From Lysobacter avium (GTDB lineage: Bacteria; Pseudomonadota; Gammaproteobacteria; Xanthomonadales; Xanthomonadaceae), in contig NZ_CP063657.1 in assembly GCF_015209745.1 (NCBI RefSeq), forward strand, positions 868,001 through 932,000: DNA of 64,000 nucleotides, given 5' to 3'. The notes under the pieces were generated by a model that was given only the letters and a program-made list of their open reading frames with translations, did not search any database and had not been told where the DNA came from. Shown one piece after another: positions 8,727 through 19,520 of the stretch. Each line of letters starts with the position of its first letter. The stretch's first letter is position 1. A program made the translations under genes and the position numbers.

Positions 8727-9689
8727 TCAGGGGGTACCGCGTTCCAGGAAGTTGCTGTGGCGGGCGATGAACGCCGCGGCGGGGTCCATGCCTTTCATGC
8801 GCAGGCTGTGCAGGCGGGCCGCCGCTTCGGCGAGGACGGCCAGGTTGCGCCCGGGCATGACCGGCAGGGTCGTCATCGGCACGTCGAGATCGAGCACGCG
8901 GCGCGCCGAATTGTCACCGATCAATCGTTCAAGGCCGCCGGAGTCGGCGGGGACGTCGCCGGGCTGGGTCAGGTGGGTGATCAGGCGCAGGTACTTGTTG
9001 CTCTTGACCGCGGTGTCGCCGAACATCTGGCGGATGTTCAACACGCCCAGGCCGCGCACCTCCAGCAGGTCCTGCAGCAGCTCCGGACAGGTCCCGTCCA
9101 GCACATCAGGCGCGATCTGGGTGAACTCGGGCGCATCGTCCGCAACCAGCCGGTGGCCGCGGGTGATCAGCTCCAGCGCGAGTTCGCTTTTACCAACACC
9201 CGAATCCCCCGTGATCAGCACACCGATCGAATAGATCTCCATGAACACGCCATGCAGGGTGACCCGCGGCGCGAGCGTGCGCGCCAGTTGGTACTGCAGG
9301 TGGTTGAGCAGCTCATGGCCGCGCAGCGGAGATCCCCACAACGGCGTCATCGATTCCTCGGCCGCCTCCAGCAGGTCGGCCGGGCAGTCCTGCGCCTTGC
9401 TGATGACCATCGCCAGCGGACGGAACTGGATGATCCTCTCGATGGTCTCCCAGCGGTGGCGTGAGTCCAGCGAGTCCAGCCAGGCCAGTTCCTCGGCGCC
9501 CAGGATCTGCACCTTGTTGGGATAGATGGCGTTGAGGTAACCGGCCAGCGAGGGGCGCCGGTCCAGGGTATCGACCGCCTCGAGCACGCGTCCCCGCCCG
9601 GCCTGGCCGGCGTACCAGCGCAATTGAAGCCGTTCGCGCTGCCGTTCAAACAGATCCTCGGCGCTGATGCGGGCACTGGACATCGGCAT
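8727..9689 (-). CDS. hprK: HPr kinase/phosphorylase
   Basis: 320 residues. The P-loop GDSGVGKS is at 161-168, preceded by the catalytic His in TLHGVFMEI (H146). The HprK signature is [16 protein letters not shown]. HprK phosphorylates HPr on Ser46 with ATP or pyrophosphate and removes that phosphate with inorganic phosphate. The partner residue is present in the HPr encoded downstream. The start lies 1 base after the ptsN stop. Confidence 0.95.
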   Translation of the reverse strand: MPMSSARISAEDLFERQRERLQLRWYAGQAGRGRVLEAVDTLDRRPSLAGYLNAIYPNKVQILGAEELAWLDSLDSRHRWETIERIIQFRPLAMVISKAQDCPADLLEAAEESMTPLWGSPLRGHELLNHLQYQLARTLAPRVTLHGVFMEIYSIGVLITGDSGVGKSELALELITRGHRLVADDAPEFTQIAPDVLDGTCPELLQDLLEVRGLGVLNIRQMFGDTAVKSNKYLRLITHLTQPGDVPADSGGLERLIGDNSARRVLDLDVPMTTLPVMPGRNLAVLAEAAARLHSLRMKGMDPAAAFIARHSNFLERGTP

Positions 9690-9690
9690 G

Positions 9691-10188
9691 TCAGGCGACG
9701 CTGGGGCAGGCGGGGGCGGCCAGCAGGCAGCGGGTCAGCTCGAGGGTATCGCCCGCCTCGCGCAGGCGCAGCCGAAACGCGGGATCGGAGAAGTATTCGG
9801 CAAGCTCCGCCAGCTGTTCCAGGTGCTTCATGTTCGAGTGCAGCGGTACCACCATGGCCATGACCAGGTCGACCGGGATGCCGTCGGCGGCACCGAAGTC
9901 GACCGGCTCGGCCAGGCGAAGGAAGGCGCCACGGCTGTCGTCGATGGAATCCAGGCGGCCGTGCGGGATGGCGACGCCGTGGCCGATGGCGGTGCTGGCC
10001 AGCTGTTCGCGCGCGTGCAGGCTGTCACCGATCAGCTCGGAAGCGGGGGTGGCCACGCCCTCGGGCGTCGCGTCATCGCTCGCTGGCGTGGCCAGCAGGC
10101 GCGCCGCGGTCTCGATCACCGCGGCACGGTCCCGGCTGCCGGACACGATGGCGACGCGTCCGGCGCTCAAAAGATCAATCAGGGGCAT
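9691..10188 (-). CDS. ptsN: Nitrogen-regulatory PTS EIIA protein
   Basis: 165 residues with the EIIA-Fru/Ntr fold. H76 in [14 protein letters not shown] is the phosphorylated His, and the C-terminal half carries [26 protein letters not shown]. PtsN regulates potassium transport, sigma-54-linked functions and envelope metabolism in other proteobacteria by its phosphorylation state. The order rpoN-hpf-ptsN is the classical sigma-54 cluster order. Confidence 0.94.
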   Translation of the reverse strand: MPLIDLLSAGRVAIVSGSRDRAAVIETAARLLATPASDDATPEGVATPASELIGDSLHAREQLASTAIGHGVAIPHGRLDSIDDSRGAFLRLAEPVDFGAADGIPVDLVMAMVVPLHSNMKHLEQLAELAEYFSDPAFRLRLREAGDTLELTRCLLAAPACPSVA

Positions 10189-10193
10189 CTTGG

Positions 10194-10523
10194 CTAACCG
10201 GTTTCACCGATTCGGGAGAGGCTTTCGGCGCGGCGCGACTGGTCGACCTGCTTGCCCTTGTGCTTGAGCAGCAGGCGGTCGAGTTTATCCACGAGCAGGT
10301 CGATCGCCGAGTACATGTCGGGTGCTGCCGCATCGGCGTGGAGCGTGCGGCCGGCACAGACGATGTTCGCCTCGGCGCGATGGTCAGGCTTGTCCAGTCC
10401 CAGCTGCACGCGCACCTCGAAGGGCTGCTCGAAATGTCGCTGCAGGCGGCCGAACTTGGTCTCCACGTATTCGCGCAGGGCGGGGGTGACGTCAAGCTGC
10501 TGGCCGTAGATTTCAATCCGCAT
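10194..10523 (-). CDS. hpf: Ribosome hibernation promoting factor, short form
   Basis: 109 residues of the ribosome-associated sigma-54 modulation protein family, short HPF type, lacking the C-terminal dimerisation domain of long HPF. The start MRIEIYGQQLDVTPALREYVE and the segment VRVQLGLDKPDHRAEANIV are typical. It helps form inactive 100S ribosomes in stationary phase. AAGGAG precedes the ATG. It lies 68 bases downstream of rpoN, and only 5 bases before ptsN. Confidence 0.94.
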   Translation of the reverse strand: MRIEIYGQQLDVTPALREYVETKFGRLQRHFEQPFEVRVQLGLDKPDHRAEANIVCAGRTLHADAAAPDMYSAIDLLVDKLDRLLLKHKGKQVDQSRRAESLSRIGETG

Positions 10524-10591
10524 GGAAAGACTCCTTTACCTGGCGACGGGAGACCAGCATAGCCCAGCCCGGGCTCCGTGAATCCGCCCGT

Positions 10592-12028
10592 TCAGGCCAT
10601 GCGCACCCGGTCCTGGGAGGACACGATCCCCATCGCCTCGCGGTACTTGGCTACGGTGCGGCGGGCAACCGGGATGCCGGCGGCCTTGAGCGTTTCGGCC
10701 AGGCGCGCATCCGACAGCGGCTTGCGCGGGTTCTCGGCCTGGATCAACTCGCGGATCATCGACTGGATGGCGATGCTCGACGCCTCGCCACCGCTGCCGG
10801 TGTCAATGCCGGAGGCAAAGAACGCGCGCAGCGGGATGGTGCCGCGTGGTGTGCGGGCGTACTTGCGCGCGATGGCGCGCGACACCGTCGATTCGTGCAT
10901 GCCGATCTCGGCTGCCACCTCACGCAATGTCAGCGGACGCAGCGCCGCGTTGCCGAACTCCAGGAAGCCGGCCTGCTGGCTGATCAGGCAGCGGGCGACT
11001 TTCAGCATCGTCACCCCGCGTGCCTCCAGGCTCTTGAGCAACCAGCGCGCTTCCTGAAGGTGCCCCTTGAGGTAGTTGGCGTCGGCGGAGTCGGCGTGGC
11101 GGATCATGTTCTCGTAGCCGCGATGGATGCCGATGCGTGGCCGCATGCTCTCGGAAAGGGCCACCCGCCACATGCCGTGCTGGCGCCAGATCACGACGTC
11201 GGGAGCGACGTAGGTGTCCTCGGCGATATCGCCGATCCCCGCGCCCGGACGCGGCTCCAGCGAACGCAGCAAATCGACGGCCGTTTCCACCTCGCTCACG
11301 GCCAGCTTCATCTCGGTCGCCAGACCCGCAGCGCCCATCCGCGGCAGCCGCTCGAGGTGATCGCGCACCAGGGTGAGGGCCAGCTCGCGCCCCGGGATGC
11401 ATTCGTCGAGCTGCCGCAGTTGCAGGCTGAGGCATTCGGCGAGGTCGCGTGCACCGACGCCGATCGGGTCGAAACGCTGGATCTGGTGCAGCACCGTGAG
11501 GACTTCTTCCTCGTCTACGATCAACTCGGGCGCAAGGGTCGCAGCGACCGACTCCGGCGATTCCCGGAAATACCCGGCCTCGTCCATGGACTCGATCAGC
11601 ACCACCGCGATCTGGCGGTCGCGCGGTGACAGGTGGCTCAGGTGCAGCTGCCACAACAGGTAATCCTGCAGGCTTTCCGACTCGGCCACCTGCTCGGCCG
11701 GGTCACGCTCGCTGTCGGGATCGGCCGGGCCGACGCGCTGATACCAGACCTCGCCGTCGTCGGGGCCCCAATCCGCCTCGGGGGGCGCCGGGGTGTCGTT
11801 TTCGTGGACCGCTGCCTTGTCGCCAGATGCATCGTCACCGCCGGCCGGATCCGGGATCGCGGCATCCGTGGTGTGTTCGGTCCAGTCCAGCAGCGGGTTG
11901 GACTCGACCGCAGCCGCCAGTTCCGCCTCGAGTTCAGCCGAAGACATCTGCAGCAGCCGGATGGCCTGCTGCAGCTGGGGTGTCATGACAAGGCTCTGGC
12001 CGAGTGATGTCTGCAGTTGGGGCTTCAT
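10592..12028 (-). CDS. rpoN: RNA polymerase sigma-54 factor
   Basis: 478 residues. The glutamine- and leucine-rich region I (LGQSLVMTPQLQQAIRLLQMS) interacts with activators. An acidic region II follows, and the C-terminus has the RpoN box ARRTVAKYRE that binds the -24 element. The ATG at 12028 (MKPQLQ) is the usual family start; an in-frame GTG at 12034 is less likely. It directs transcription of enhancer-dependent genes. Confidence 0.97.
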   Translation of the reverse strand: MKPQLQTSLGQSLVMTPQLQQAIRLLQMSSAELEAELAAAVESNPLLDWTEHTTDAAIPDPAGGDDASGDKAAVHENDTPAPPEADWGPDDGEVWYQRVGPADPDSERDPAEQVAESESLQDYLLWQLHLSHLSPRDRQIAVVLIESMDEAGYFRESPESVAATLAPELIVDEEEVLTVLHQIQRFDPIGVGARDLAECLSLQLRQLDECIPGRELALTLVRDHLERLPRMGAAGLATEMKLAVSEVETAVDLLRSLEPRPGAGIGDIAEDTYVAPDVVIWRQHGMWRVALSESMRPRIGIHRGYENMIRHADSADANYLKGHLQEARWLLKSLEARGVTMLKVARCLISQQAGFLEFGNAALRPLTLREVAAEIGMHESTVSRAIARKYARTPRGTIPLRAFFASGIDTGSGGEASSIAIQSMIRELIQAENPRKPLSDARLAETLKAAGIPVARRTVAKYREAMGIVSSQDRVRMA

Positions 12029-12117
12029 GGTCACCGTATGGTTGCGGCGCAGACACGGTTCCGCGCGGCGGCCTTACATCATGCCCGCAATGGTCGGCTT
12101 CGATGTGTGATGCAACG

Positions 12118-12837
12118 CTACAGGCGGAAGGTGTCGCCCAGATAGACCCGGCGCACGTCCGGGTTGGCGAGCAGCGTGTCCGGCGCCCCCTGCGCGAGCA
12201 CGCTGCCTGCGTTGAGGATATACGCGCGGTCGCAGATGCCCAGGGTTTCGCGCACGTTGTGGTCGGTGATCAACACGCCGATGCCGCGATTCTTGAGATG
12301 GCGCACGATGCGCTGGATGTCCGCCACGGAGATCGGGTCGACGCCGGCAAACGGCTCGTCGAGCAGCATCAGTCGCGGATTGCCGGCCAGGGCGCGTGCA
12401 ATCTCGACCCGGCGGCGTTCACCGCCCGAGAGGCTGGCGCCCAGCTGGTTGGCGACGTGGTTGACCTGCAGCTCCTCCATCAGCGAGGCGAGTTCGCGCT
12501 CGCGGCCGGCCTTGTCCAGATCCTCGCGCAGCTCCAGCGCGACGCGCAGGTTGTCGGCCACGGTGAGCTTGCGGAATACCGACGGCTCCTGGGGCAGGTA
12601 GCCCATGCCGTATTTGGCCCGGGCATGCATCGGCTCGCCGGTGATGTCCTTGCCGTCGAGCAGGATCTGCCCGGCATCGGCCGGCACCAGGCCGACGATC
12701 ATATAGAAGCAGGTGGTCTTGCCCGCGCCATTCGGCCCGAGCAGGCCGACCACTTCCCCGGCGTCGAGCGTCAGGCCGAAATCGCTGACGACCTCACGCG
12801 AGCCGTAGGACTTGCGCAGGCCCTTGGCAACCAGCAT
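12118..12837 (-). CDS. lptB: LPS export ABC transporter ATP-binding protein
   Basis: 239 residues. Walker A is GPNGAGKTT, the ABC signature is [15 protein letters not shown] and Walker B is [12 protein letters not shown]. The short C-terminal region and the Q-loop sequence [12 protein letters not shown] are typical of LptB, the cytoplasmic ATPase that powers LPS extraction by LptFG. The ATG shares one base with the lptA stop codon (TGATG), showing translational coupling; the preceding in-frame TTG at 12840 is not needed. Confidence 0.96.
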   Translation of the reverse strand: MLVAKGLRKSYGSREVVSDFGLTLDAGEVVGLLGPNGAGKTTCFYMIVGLVPADAGQILLDGKDITGEPMHARAKYGMGYLPQEPSVFRKLTVADNLRVALELREDLDKAGRERELASLMEELQVNHVANQLGASLSGGERRRVEIARALAGNPRLMLLDEPFAGVDPISVADIQRIVRHLKNRGIGVLITDHNVRETLGICDRAYILNAGSVLAQGAPDTLLANPDVRRVYLGDTFRL

Positions 12838-13385
12838 CAATCGGTCTCCGCTTCGCCGGAGGCTTTGTTCTTTTCGGCAGGGGCGGCGTTGCGCGGCATG
12901 ATCCGCATGTTGACGCGGCCGTTGCCTTCACCGCCGCTGGTCACCTGACCGGTGGTCATGTTGTAGACCACGCGTTCGCCGCTCAAGGTGCCGCGCGGCT
13001 GCTTGATGTTGACCTTGCCGGTGAACACGACGGTGTCGGTGGTGACGTTGTAGTCGATCTTGCTCGCGACGGCGTTCATGCGGCTGCCGTCGTCCATCTG
13101 CTGGGAAAGCGTGGCCGGCGAGCCGGTCAGCACGACCTGGGCGATGTCGCCGCCGCGCGCGCGGATCTCCGCCCGGACGGCTTCGGCGTGCAGGGTGCCC
13201 TGGTCGATCACCACACCGCCGGAAAGGACCGTCGGCGTGCTGTCATCCAGGCTGCCTTCCTGTTTGCCGGCGCTCACGTCCATCGGTTGGTTTCGATCGG
13301 ATTTCTTCGCCATGGCCATCGGGGTGGCGGCGGCAACAAGGATGATGAGCAGGCCGACGAGCGCCTTGGTGTGGTTAGCGGGCAT
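12837..13385 (-). CDS. lptA: Periplasmic LPS transport protein
   Basis: 182 residues with a signal peptide ending AMA. The OstA-like jellyroll repeat is seen in [21 protein letters not shown] and [17 protein letters not shown]. LptA forms the periplasmic bridge carrying LPS from LptC to LptD. The ATG at 13385 overlaps the lptC stop by 11 bases; the further upstream TTG at 13397 would be inside lptC and is rejected. The tail is rich in charged residues. Confidence 0.92.
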   Translation of the reverse strand: MPANHTKALVGLLIILVAAATPMAMAKKSDRNQPMDVSAGKQEGSLDDSTPTVLSGGVVIDQGTLHAEAVRAEIRARGGDIAQVVLTGSPATLSQQMDDGSRMNAVASKIDYNVTTDTVVFTGKVNIKQPRGTLSGERVVYNMTTGQVTSGGEGNGRVNMRIMPRNAAPAEKNKASGEAETD

Positions 13386-13935
13386 AGCTGGATTCAACCT
13401 CCGATTGGAGCGTGTACTGCTTGGTGGCCAGATTCACGTCCAGCCCGTTGCCGCGGAGTATAGAGCCCGGCCGGTTGATGGTGACCTGCACCGGCGAATC
13501 GATGCGGTCCGCATCCGGGAATACGTTCAGCTCCTGGGTGTCGATGTTGACCTTGTCGGAGTGGCGTCCGTCGCTGACCGCATTGACATCGCCGCGCAGG
13601 CGCAGCTCATCGCCGTCGGCGCTGATCCAGCCGGTCTTGGACGTCACTTCCCACGCGTCGGCGTTGTCCTGCCTGGGCGGAATCAGGAAGCGGGGCGTGG
13701 TCACGTCCATGGTTTCCAGCACCGGGTCACGCGCGAGCCGCGGGGCGCGCAGGGTGAAGGATTCCTTGCCCGTCGCGTCCAGCACGACCAGCTCGAAGTC
13801 GTTGAGCAGATAGTCCGGCCGGCCGCCGATTTCCTGCCGCAGTTCCGGACCGGTGGTCATGCGGGTCAGCAACGCCCAACCACTGGCGACCGCTCCCAGC
13901 AACAGCACAATGCCCACGGGGATGCGCCAGTTCAT
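13375..13935 (-). CDS. lptC: LPS export protein LptC
   Basis: 186 residues: one N-terminal membrane helix (RIPVGIVLLLGAVASGWALL) followed by a periplasmic beta-jellyroll with TLRAPRLARDP and WISADGDELRLRGDV. LptC receives LPS from LptBFG and hands it to LptA. The start overlaps the kdsC stop by 4 bases (ATGA). Confidence 0.93.
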   Translation of the reverse strand: MNWRIPVGIVLLLGAVASGWALLTRMTTGPELRQEIGGRPDYLLNDFELVVLDATGKESFTLRAPRLARDPVLETMDVTTPRFLIPPRQDNADAWEVTSKTGWISADGDELRLRGDVNAVSDGRHSDKVNIDTQELNVFPDADRIDSPVQVTINRPGSILRGNGLDVNLATKQYTLQSEVESSYAR

Positions 13936-14534
13936 GCGTTGTGCCCCGTTATGCGTGCGGTCCGATCGGCCTGTTCAAGCGCCGCGGCGTTGATCAACGC
14001 GTCGACCTTGCCGTGGGCGTGCAACAACAGGTCGCACAACTCCCGTCCGGCTCCCTCGCCGGCGCGAGCCGTTGTAATCCAGTGGGCGCGTTCGCGGATC
14101 CAGACGTGGGCGCTGGCCGGTGCCACGGCAAATCCGACCTGCTGCATGGCGCCCAGGTCAGGGAGGTCATCACCCATGAAGGACACCGCGTCCAGGCCGA
14201 TGCCCAGGCGCGTGGCAATCGCGCGCACCGTGGCGAGTTTGTCGCTGACTGCGGTGTGGACTTCGCTCAGCCCGAGCTCGGCGCCACGGCGCTCCACGAT
14301 GGTGCTGGCGCGGGCGGTAATGAAGGCGACCTCGATCCCGACCTTGCGCAGCATCACCAGGCCCAGGCCGTCATGGACGTGGAAGGCCTTGGTTTCTCGG
14401 CCCTCGCTGTCGAACCGCAGCCGGCCGTCGGTCAGCGTGCCGTCGATGTCGAAACAGGCCAGCTGCACGCGTCGCGCGCGTTCCACAACGGCGGTGCCGG
14501 TCGCGGTGTGAACCAGGGGCGTGGACATGCTCAT
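13932..14534 (-). CDS. kdsC: 3-deoxy-D-manno-octulosonate 8-phosphate phosphatase
   Basis: 200 residues, HAD superfamily. The nucleophile motif is DIDGTLTDG (D29 and D31), the second motif is VAFITARAS, and the fourth is GDDLPDLGAM. It dephosphorylates KDO-8-P to KDO for lipid A-core synthesis. Its start overlaps the kdsD stop by 4 bases. Confidence 0.95.
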   Translation of the reverse strand: MSMSTPLVHTATGTAVVERARRVQLACFDIDGTLTDGRLRFDSEGRETKAFHVHDGLGLVMLRKVGIEVAFITARASTIVERRGAELGLSEVHTAVSDKLATVRAIATRLGIGLDAVSFMGDDLPDLGAMQQVGFAVAPASAHVWIRERAHWITTARAGEGAGRELCDLLLHAHGKVDALINAAALEQADRTARITGHNA

Positions 14535-15538
14535 ACGACCCGAGCCCGCAGCAGGTCATGGATGTTGAGTGCACCGACCAGGCGGCCATCCGCGTCGACG
14601 ACCAGCAGGCCGCTGATCTTGTGGGTTTCCATCAACTGGGCGGCCTCTACCGCCAGTGCGCCCTGGTCGATGGTGCGCGGATTGCGTGTCATGACCTCGT
14701 CGATGCGCGTGGTGCGCAGGTCGACCTCATCGTCGTCCAGGCTCCGGCGCAGGTCACCATCGGTGTAGAGGCCGAGCAGGCGGTCATCGGCCAGGTCGAC
14801 GATCGCGGTCATGCCCAGCCGCTTATGGGTCATCTCCACCAGCGCCTCGCTGACGCTGGCCTGTGCGCCCACGCGTGGGACGTCCGCGCCCACATGCATG
14901 ATGTCGGCGATGTGCAGCAGCAGCCGACGCCCCAGCGCGCCGGCGGGGTGGGAGCGGGCGAAATCGTCGGCGGTGAAGCCGCGCGCCTCCAGCAGGGCGA
15001 CGGCGAGCGCATCGCCCATCGCCAGCGAAGCCGTCGTGCTGGAGGTCGGCGCCAGATGCAGCGGACAGGCCTCGGTCGGCACGCTCACGTCCAGGTGGAC
15101 GTCAGCGGCGCGCGCCAGGGTGGAGCCGGCGCGGCCGGTCATCGAGATCAGCTTGTTGCCCTGCCGCTTGAGACCCGGCAGGAGCATGGCGACTTCGTCG
15201 CTTTCCCCCGAATAGGACAGCGCCAGCACGACATCGGCGTCGGTGATCATGCCCAGGTCGCCATGGCCGGCCTCGCCGGGATGCACATAGAACGCCGGTG
15301 TGCCGGTGGAGGCGAGGGTGGCGGCGATCTTGCGCGCGACATGGCCGGATTTGCCCATGCCGGTGCAGACCACGCGCCCTTGCGCTGCCAGCATCAAGCG
15401 GCAGGCCGCACTGAACTCGCCGTCCAAACGGGTGGCAACCGCGGTCAGGGCCTTGGCTTCGATGTCGAAAACGCGGCGGCCGCTGGCGGCGTAGTCGAAT
15501 TCGTGCAGGTTTTCGGGAAGTTCGGGAGATGTGGCCAT
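14531..15538 (-). CDS. kdsD: D-arabinose 5-phosphate isomerase
   Basis: 335 residues. The N-terminal SIS domain contains GMGKSGHVARKIAATLASTG and LSYSGESDEV. Two C-terminal CBS domains contain HKRLGMTAIVDLADDRLLGLYTDGDLRR and HKISGLLVVDADGRLVGALNIHDLLRA. It isomerises D-ribulose 5-phosphate to D-arabinose 5-phosphate, the first step to KDO. It is the first gene of the 13-gene minus-strand cluster. Confidence 0.95.
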   Translation of the reverse strand: MATSPELPENLHEFDYAASGRRVFDIEAKALTAVATRLDGEFSAACRLMLAAQGRVVCTGMGKSGHVARKIAATLASTGTPAFYVHPGEAGHGDLGMITDADVVLALSYSGESDEVAMLLPGLKRQGNKLISMTGRAGSTLARAADVHLDVSVPTEACPLHLAPTSSTTASLAMGDALAVALLEARGFTADDFARSHPAGALGRRLLLHIADIMHVGADVPRVGAQASVSEALVEMTHKRLGMTAIVDLADDRLLGLYTDGDLRRSLDDDEVDLRTTRIDEVMTRNPRTIDQGALAVEAAQLMETHKISGLLVVDADGRLVGALNIHDLLRARVV

Positions 15539-15576
15539 TTCGGAGCAGTGGGCTTTCCGCTAGGCTAGATCGGCTG

Positions 15577-15582
15577 ATTTTA
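15577..15582 (-). promoter_or_regulatory. Possible -10 element for kdsD
   Basis: The minus strand reads TAAAAT here, about 40 bases before the kdsD start, in the 181-base divergent region between kdsD and ibaG. No good -35 hexamer is seen at the right distance, so this is tentative. Confidence 0.25.
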
Positions 15583-15719
15583 CGCAGATTGCGGGCTGGC
15601 GTATCCCGTCCGCTGAACCATCACCGACCGCGGCGCGTGCGCTTGCCCGAGTCGGGCGGAACTCCGCGCTTCACCTTCCGGCGAGCCTGCCTCGCCGCTC
15701 CGATTGCGAGACCCCATAC

Positions 15720-17218
<1,499 letters not shown>

Positions 17219-17223
17219 TCAGC

Positions 17224-17254
17224 AAAAACCCCGCTCAAGGCGGGGTCTTTGTTT
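17224..17254. terminator. Bidirectional hairpin terminator between murA and the DUF3108 gene
   Basis: Seven-base stem ACCCCGC/GCGGGGT (17228-17234 with 17240-17246) and a five-base loop. It is preceded by a run of five A and followed by CTTTGTTT, so it works in both directions. It lies between convergent genes just after the murA stop. Confidence 0.8.
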
Positions 17255-17288
17255 GAAACTACAGGGGGTCCTGATCAGCAGGTGACGA

Positions 17289-18005
17289 TCAGTTGACCGA
17301 CTTCACCCGCAGGTCGATGTCGTCCTTCCCACCCTTGCGCTGGAGGATCCGCGCCGGGATCGGCATGCCTTCCACCAGCCAGGCGATGGTCTGCTTGTCA
17401 CCGTCGGTATTGACGACCTTGGTCGCTTCGACCTGCTTGCCGTCGACGGTGATGATTTCCTTGCCACTGACCTTGTAGCTGAGCTGCTTGACGCGGCCGT
17501 CGTCGACCATGCGGTACTTCAGCGGTTTGCCCGCGGCGAGGTCGCGCACCAGCGCCAGGTTGATCAGCAACGCGTCCATGTCGCCAGCCTGCAGCTTGAT
17601 CGGCTTGGACCGCTCCGGCTTCACATCGCCGGACCAGGTAGCGATCCCCTGGCCCCAGTCGTACGTCGCGGTCTTGGAGGAACGCTTGACCAGGACCTGG
17701 TTGCTGTCCTCGCTCGACAGCGGACGCCAGGTACCGTTGTTCTCGTCGAACACGGTGCTCTGGTTGAGGTTTGCGAGCGGCGTGCTGATCGCCAGGGTGT
17801 AGCGCCAGCGCTCGCCGGACTCCGGGGCCAGGGTCATCTTGCCGGTCGCCTGCATGCCCTTGTAACTGGCCAGGTAGTCGGCGCTGAAGGCCTCGATCGC
17901 CCATGCCGGGGAGGCGGCCAGCAGCAATGCTGCGGCCGCGCCGAGCATGCGCCAACGGGGCGTCCGCGCGGAAGCGGGGGATTTCATGCGGGGGTCGGAA
18001 AGCAT
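17289..18005 (-). CDS. DUF3108 exported protein, copy 2
   Basis: 238 residues with a signal peptide ending SPAWA. The DUF3108 core includes YDWGQGIATWSGDV, AGDMDALLINLALVRDL and YRMVDDGRVKQLSY. It is a paralogue of the gene directly upstream, with which it abuts with no gap. The ATG at 18005 is favoured because AAAGGAG of the upstream coding region lies at proper distance. Function of DUF3108 is unknown; exported location is inferred from the signal. Confidence 0.85.
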   Translation of the reverse strand: MLSDPRMKSPASARTPRWRMLGAAAALLLAASPAWAIEAFSADYLASYKGMQATGKMTLAPESGERWRYTLAISTPLANLNQSTVFDENNGTWRPLSSEDSNQVLVKRSSKTATYDWGQGIATWSGDVKPERSKPIKLQAGDMDALLINLALVRDLAAGKPLKYRMVDDGRVKQLSYKVSGKEIITVDGKQVEATKVVNTDGDKQTIAWLVEGMPIPARILQRKGGKDDIDLRVKSVN

Positions 18006-18800
18006 CTATTCAACTCCTTTGTATTCGACCAGACGCAGGTCGTACACGTCTTTGCCGTTCTCACGTTTCAACATGCGGATAGGGCTGGGTACGTTGCGGA
18101 CGACCCAGATGATCGTGTCTTCGTTGTCCTTGCTCCGGGTGGCCTTCATCGCGTTGTAGGGCATGCCGGCGACGGTGATGCTTTCGCGCTCGTCGGCAAC
18201 GACGTAGCGGTGGTCACGCACGCGGCCATCGTCGACGAACCGGTAATCCAGCGTCTTGCCGGGGGCGGCGTCACGTATCACCGCCAGGTTGATCAGCAGA
18301 CCGGTCATGTCGCCGTCCTGCAGCGGCACCGGACGGCGACGGCTTTCCTTGATATCGCCCTGCCAGTTGGCCGCGCGGGAGTTCCAATCGTAGATGCCGA
18401 CGGTCTGCTTGCGCGTGAATACGCTCTTGTTGACGGTCGCCTGGGTAATCGGCCGATACACCTCGCCCAGGTCGTCAAAGACGCTGCTCTGCTCGGCGTT
18501 GAGGCCGACAAAACCCATCAGGCCACGCGTGCCATGCATGACCAGGTCGGTGCGCCAGCGCGGCGCCTTCTGGCGGACCAGCTGCATGGTCGCCTCGCCC
18601 AGCAGCTTGCCGTCCTTGTACACCGCGTAGGTGGCCAGGAAGGGTTCCAGCACGTGCGGGCTCGTGTCGGTCTCCGCTCCAGCCAGCGGCGCCGGCGGGG
18701 TGGTGGAGGGCACGGCGGTTTGCTGCTGCGCGAGTGCCGCGACCGGCAGTAACAGGGCAAGCAGCAGGGAGCGGTGCAGGATGGTGGCGATCGGTCGCAT
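18006..18800 (-). CDS. DUF3108 exported protein, copy 1
   Basis: 264 residues with a signal peptide ending AALAQ. It shares with the downstream copy the segments YDWNSRAANWQGDI, DGDMTGLLINLAVIRDA and YRFVDDGRVRDHRY, so the pair arose by tandem duplication and then diverged considerably. It lies 13 bases downstream of purN on the same strand. Role unknown. Confidence 0.85.
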   Translation of the reverse strand: MRPIATILHRSLLLALLLPVAALAQQQTAVPSTTPPAPLAGAETDTSPHVLEPFLATYAVYKDGKLLGEATMQLVRQKAPRWRTDLVMHGTRGLMGFVGLNAEQSSVFDDLGEVYRPITQATVNKSVFTRKQTVGIYDWNSRAANWQGDIKESRRRPVPLQDGDMTGLLINLAVIRDAAPGKTLDYRFVDDGRVRDHRYVVADERESITVAGMPYNAMKATRSKDNEDTIIWVVRNVPSPIRMLKRENGKDVYDLRLVEYKGVE

Positions 18801-18813
18801 GTGGGCGGAAGGC

Positions 18814-19497
18814 TCAAGTGGTCGTCAGCAGCGGAGGATGCAGGTTGTTGTCTGAATCCAGCTTCATCGGCGCCTCGAGCCGGAGGCCGTCGATGTGGAT
18901 CGCCTCGTCCCGCAGCTCGATCCGCCGGGCGGCGAACAGCCGCAGGGTGGCGACCAGCAGGGGATGTTCACGCTGCAGTACCCGCGCCGCCAGCCTTTCG
19001 GCATCGTCGCCGGGCAGGACCGGCAGGCAGGCGTGCGCGATCACCGGCCCGCCGTCCAGCTCGGCGGTGACGTAATGCACGCTGGCGCCGTGTTCGGAGG
19101 CGCGCGCGTCGAGCGCCTGCTGATGCGTGTGCAGGCCCTTGTGGGCGGGCAGCAGCGATGGATGGATGTTGATGATTCGCCCGGCGTGCGCGTCGACCGC
19201 TGCGGCGCCGAGCAGGCGCATATAACCGGCGCAGACGATCAGGTCGGGGCGGGTGGTGTCGATCCGGGAAAAAAGTTCGGTCTCGTAAGCCTGGCGATCC
19301 GGAAATCGCTTCCGTTGCACTGAAACGGCGGGGACGCCGGCGCGTTCTGCGCGCTCCAGGACCGGAGCGCGGCGGCGGTCGGAAAAAACGCCAACCATCT
19401 GCGCATCCAGCGTCCCGGCCGCAATCGCGTCCATGATCGCCTGCAGGTTGCTGCCGCGTCCGGAGGCGAGCACCGCGATACGCAGCGGGGACGTCAT
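18814..19497 (-). CDS. purN: Phosphoribosylglycinamide formyltransferase
   Basis: 227 residues. It transfers a formyl group from 10-formyl-THF to GAR in purine synthesis. The N-terminal GRGSNLQAIMDAI binds the phosphate of GAR. The catalytic Asn-His pair is in IINIHPSLLPAHKG, and the catalytic Asp is in TAELDGGPVIAH. The C-terminus is about 15 residues longer than in E. coli. It follows purM after 23 bases. Confidence 0.95.
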   Translation of the reverse strand: MTSPLRIAVLASGRGSNLQAIMDAIAAGTLDAQMVGVFSDRRRAPVLERAERAGVPAVSVQRKRFPDRQAYETELFSRIDTTRPDLIVCAGYMRLLGAAAVDAHAGRIINIHPSLLPAHKGLHTHQQALDARASEHGASVHYVTAELDGGPVIAHACLPVLPGDDAERLAARVLQREHPLLVATLRLFAARRIELRDEAIHIDGLRLEAPMKLDSDNNLHPPLLTTT

Positions 19498-19520
19498 AGG
19501 GGGATCACCGGGCGGTCGGA

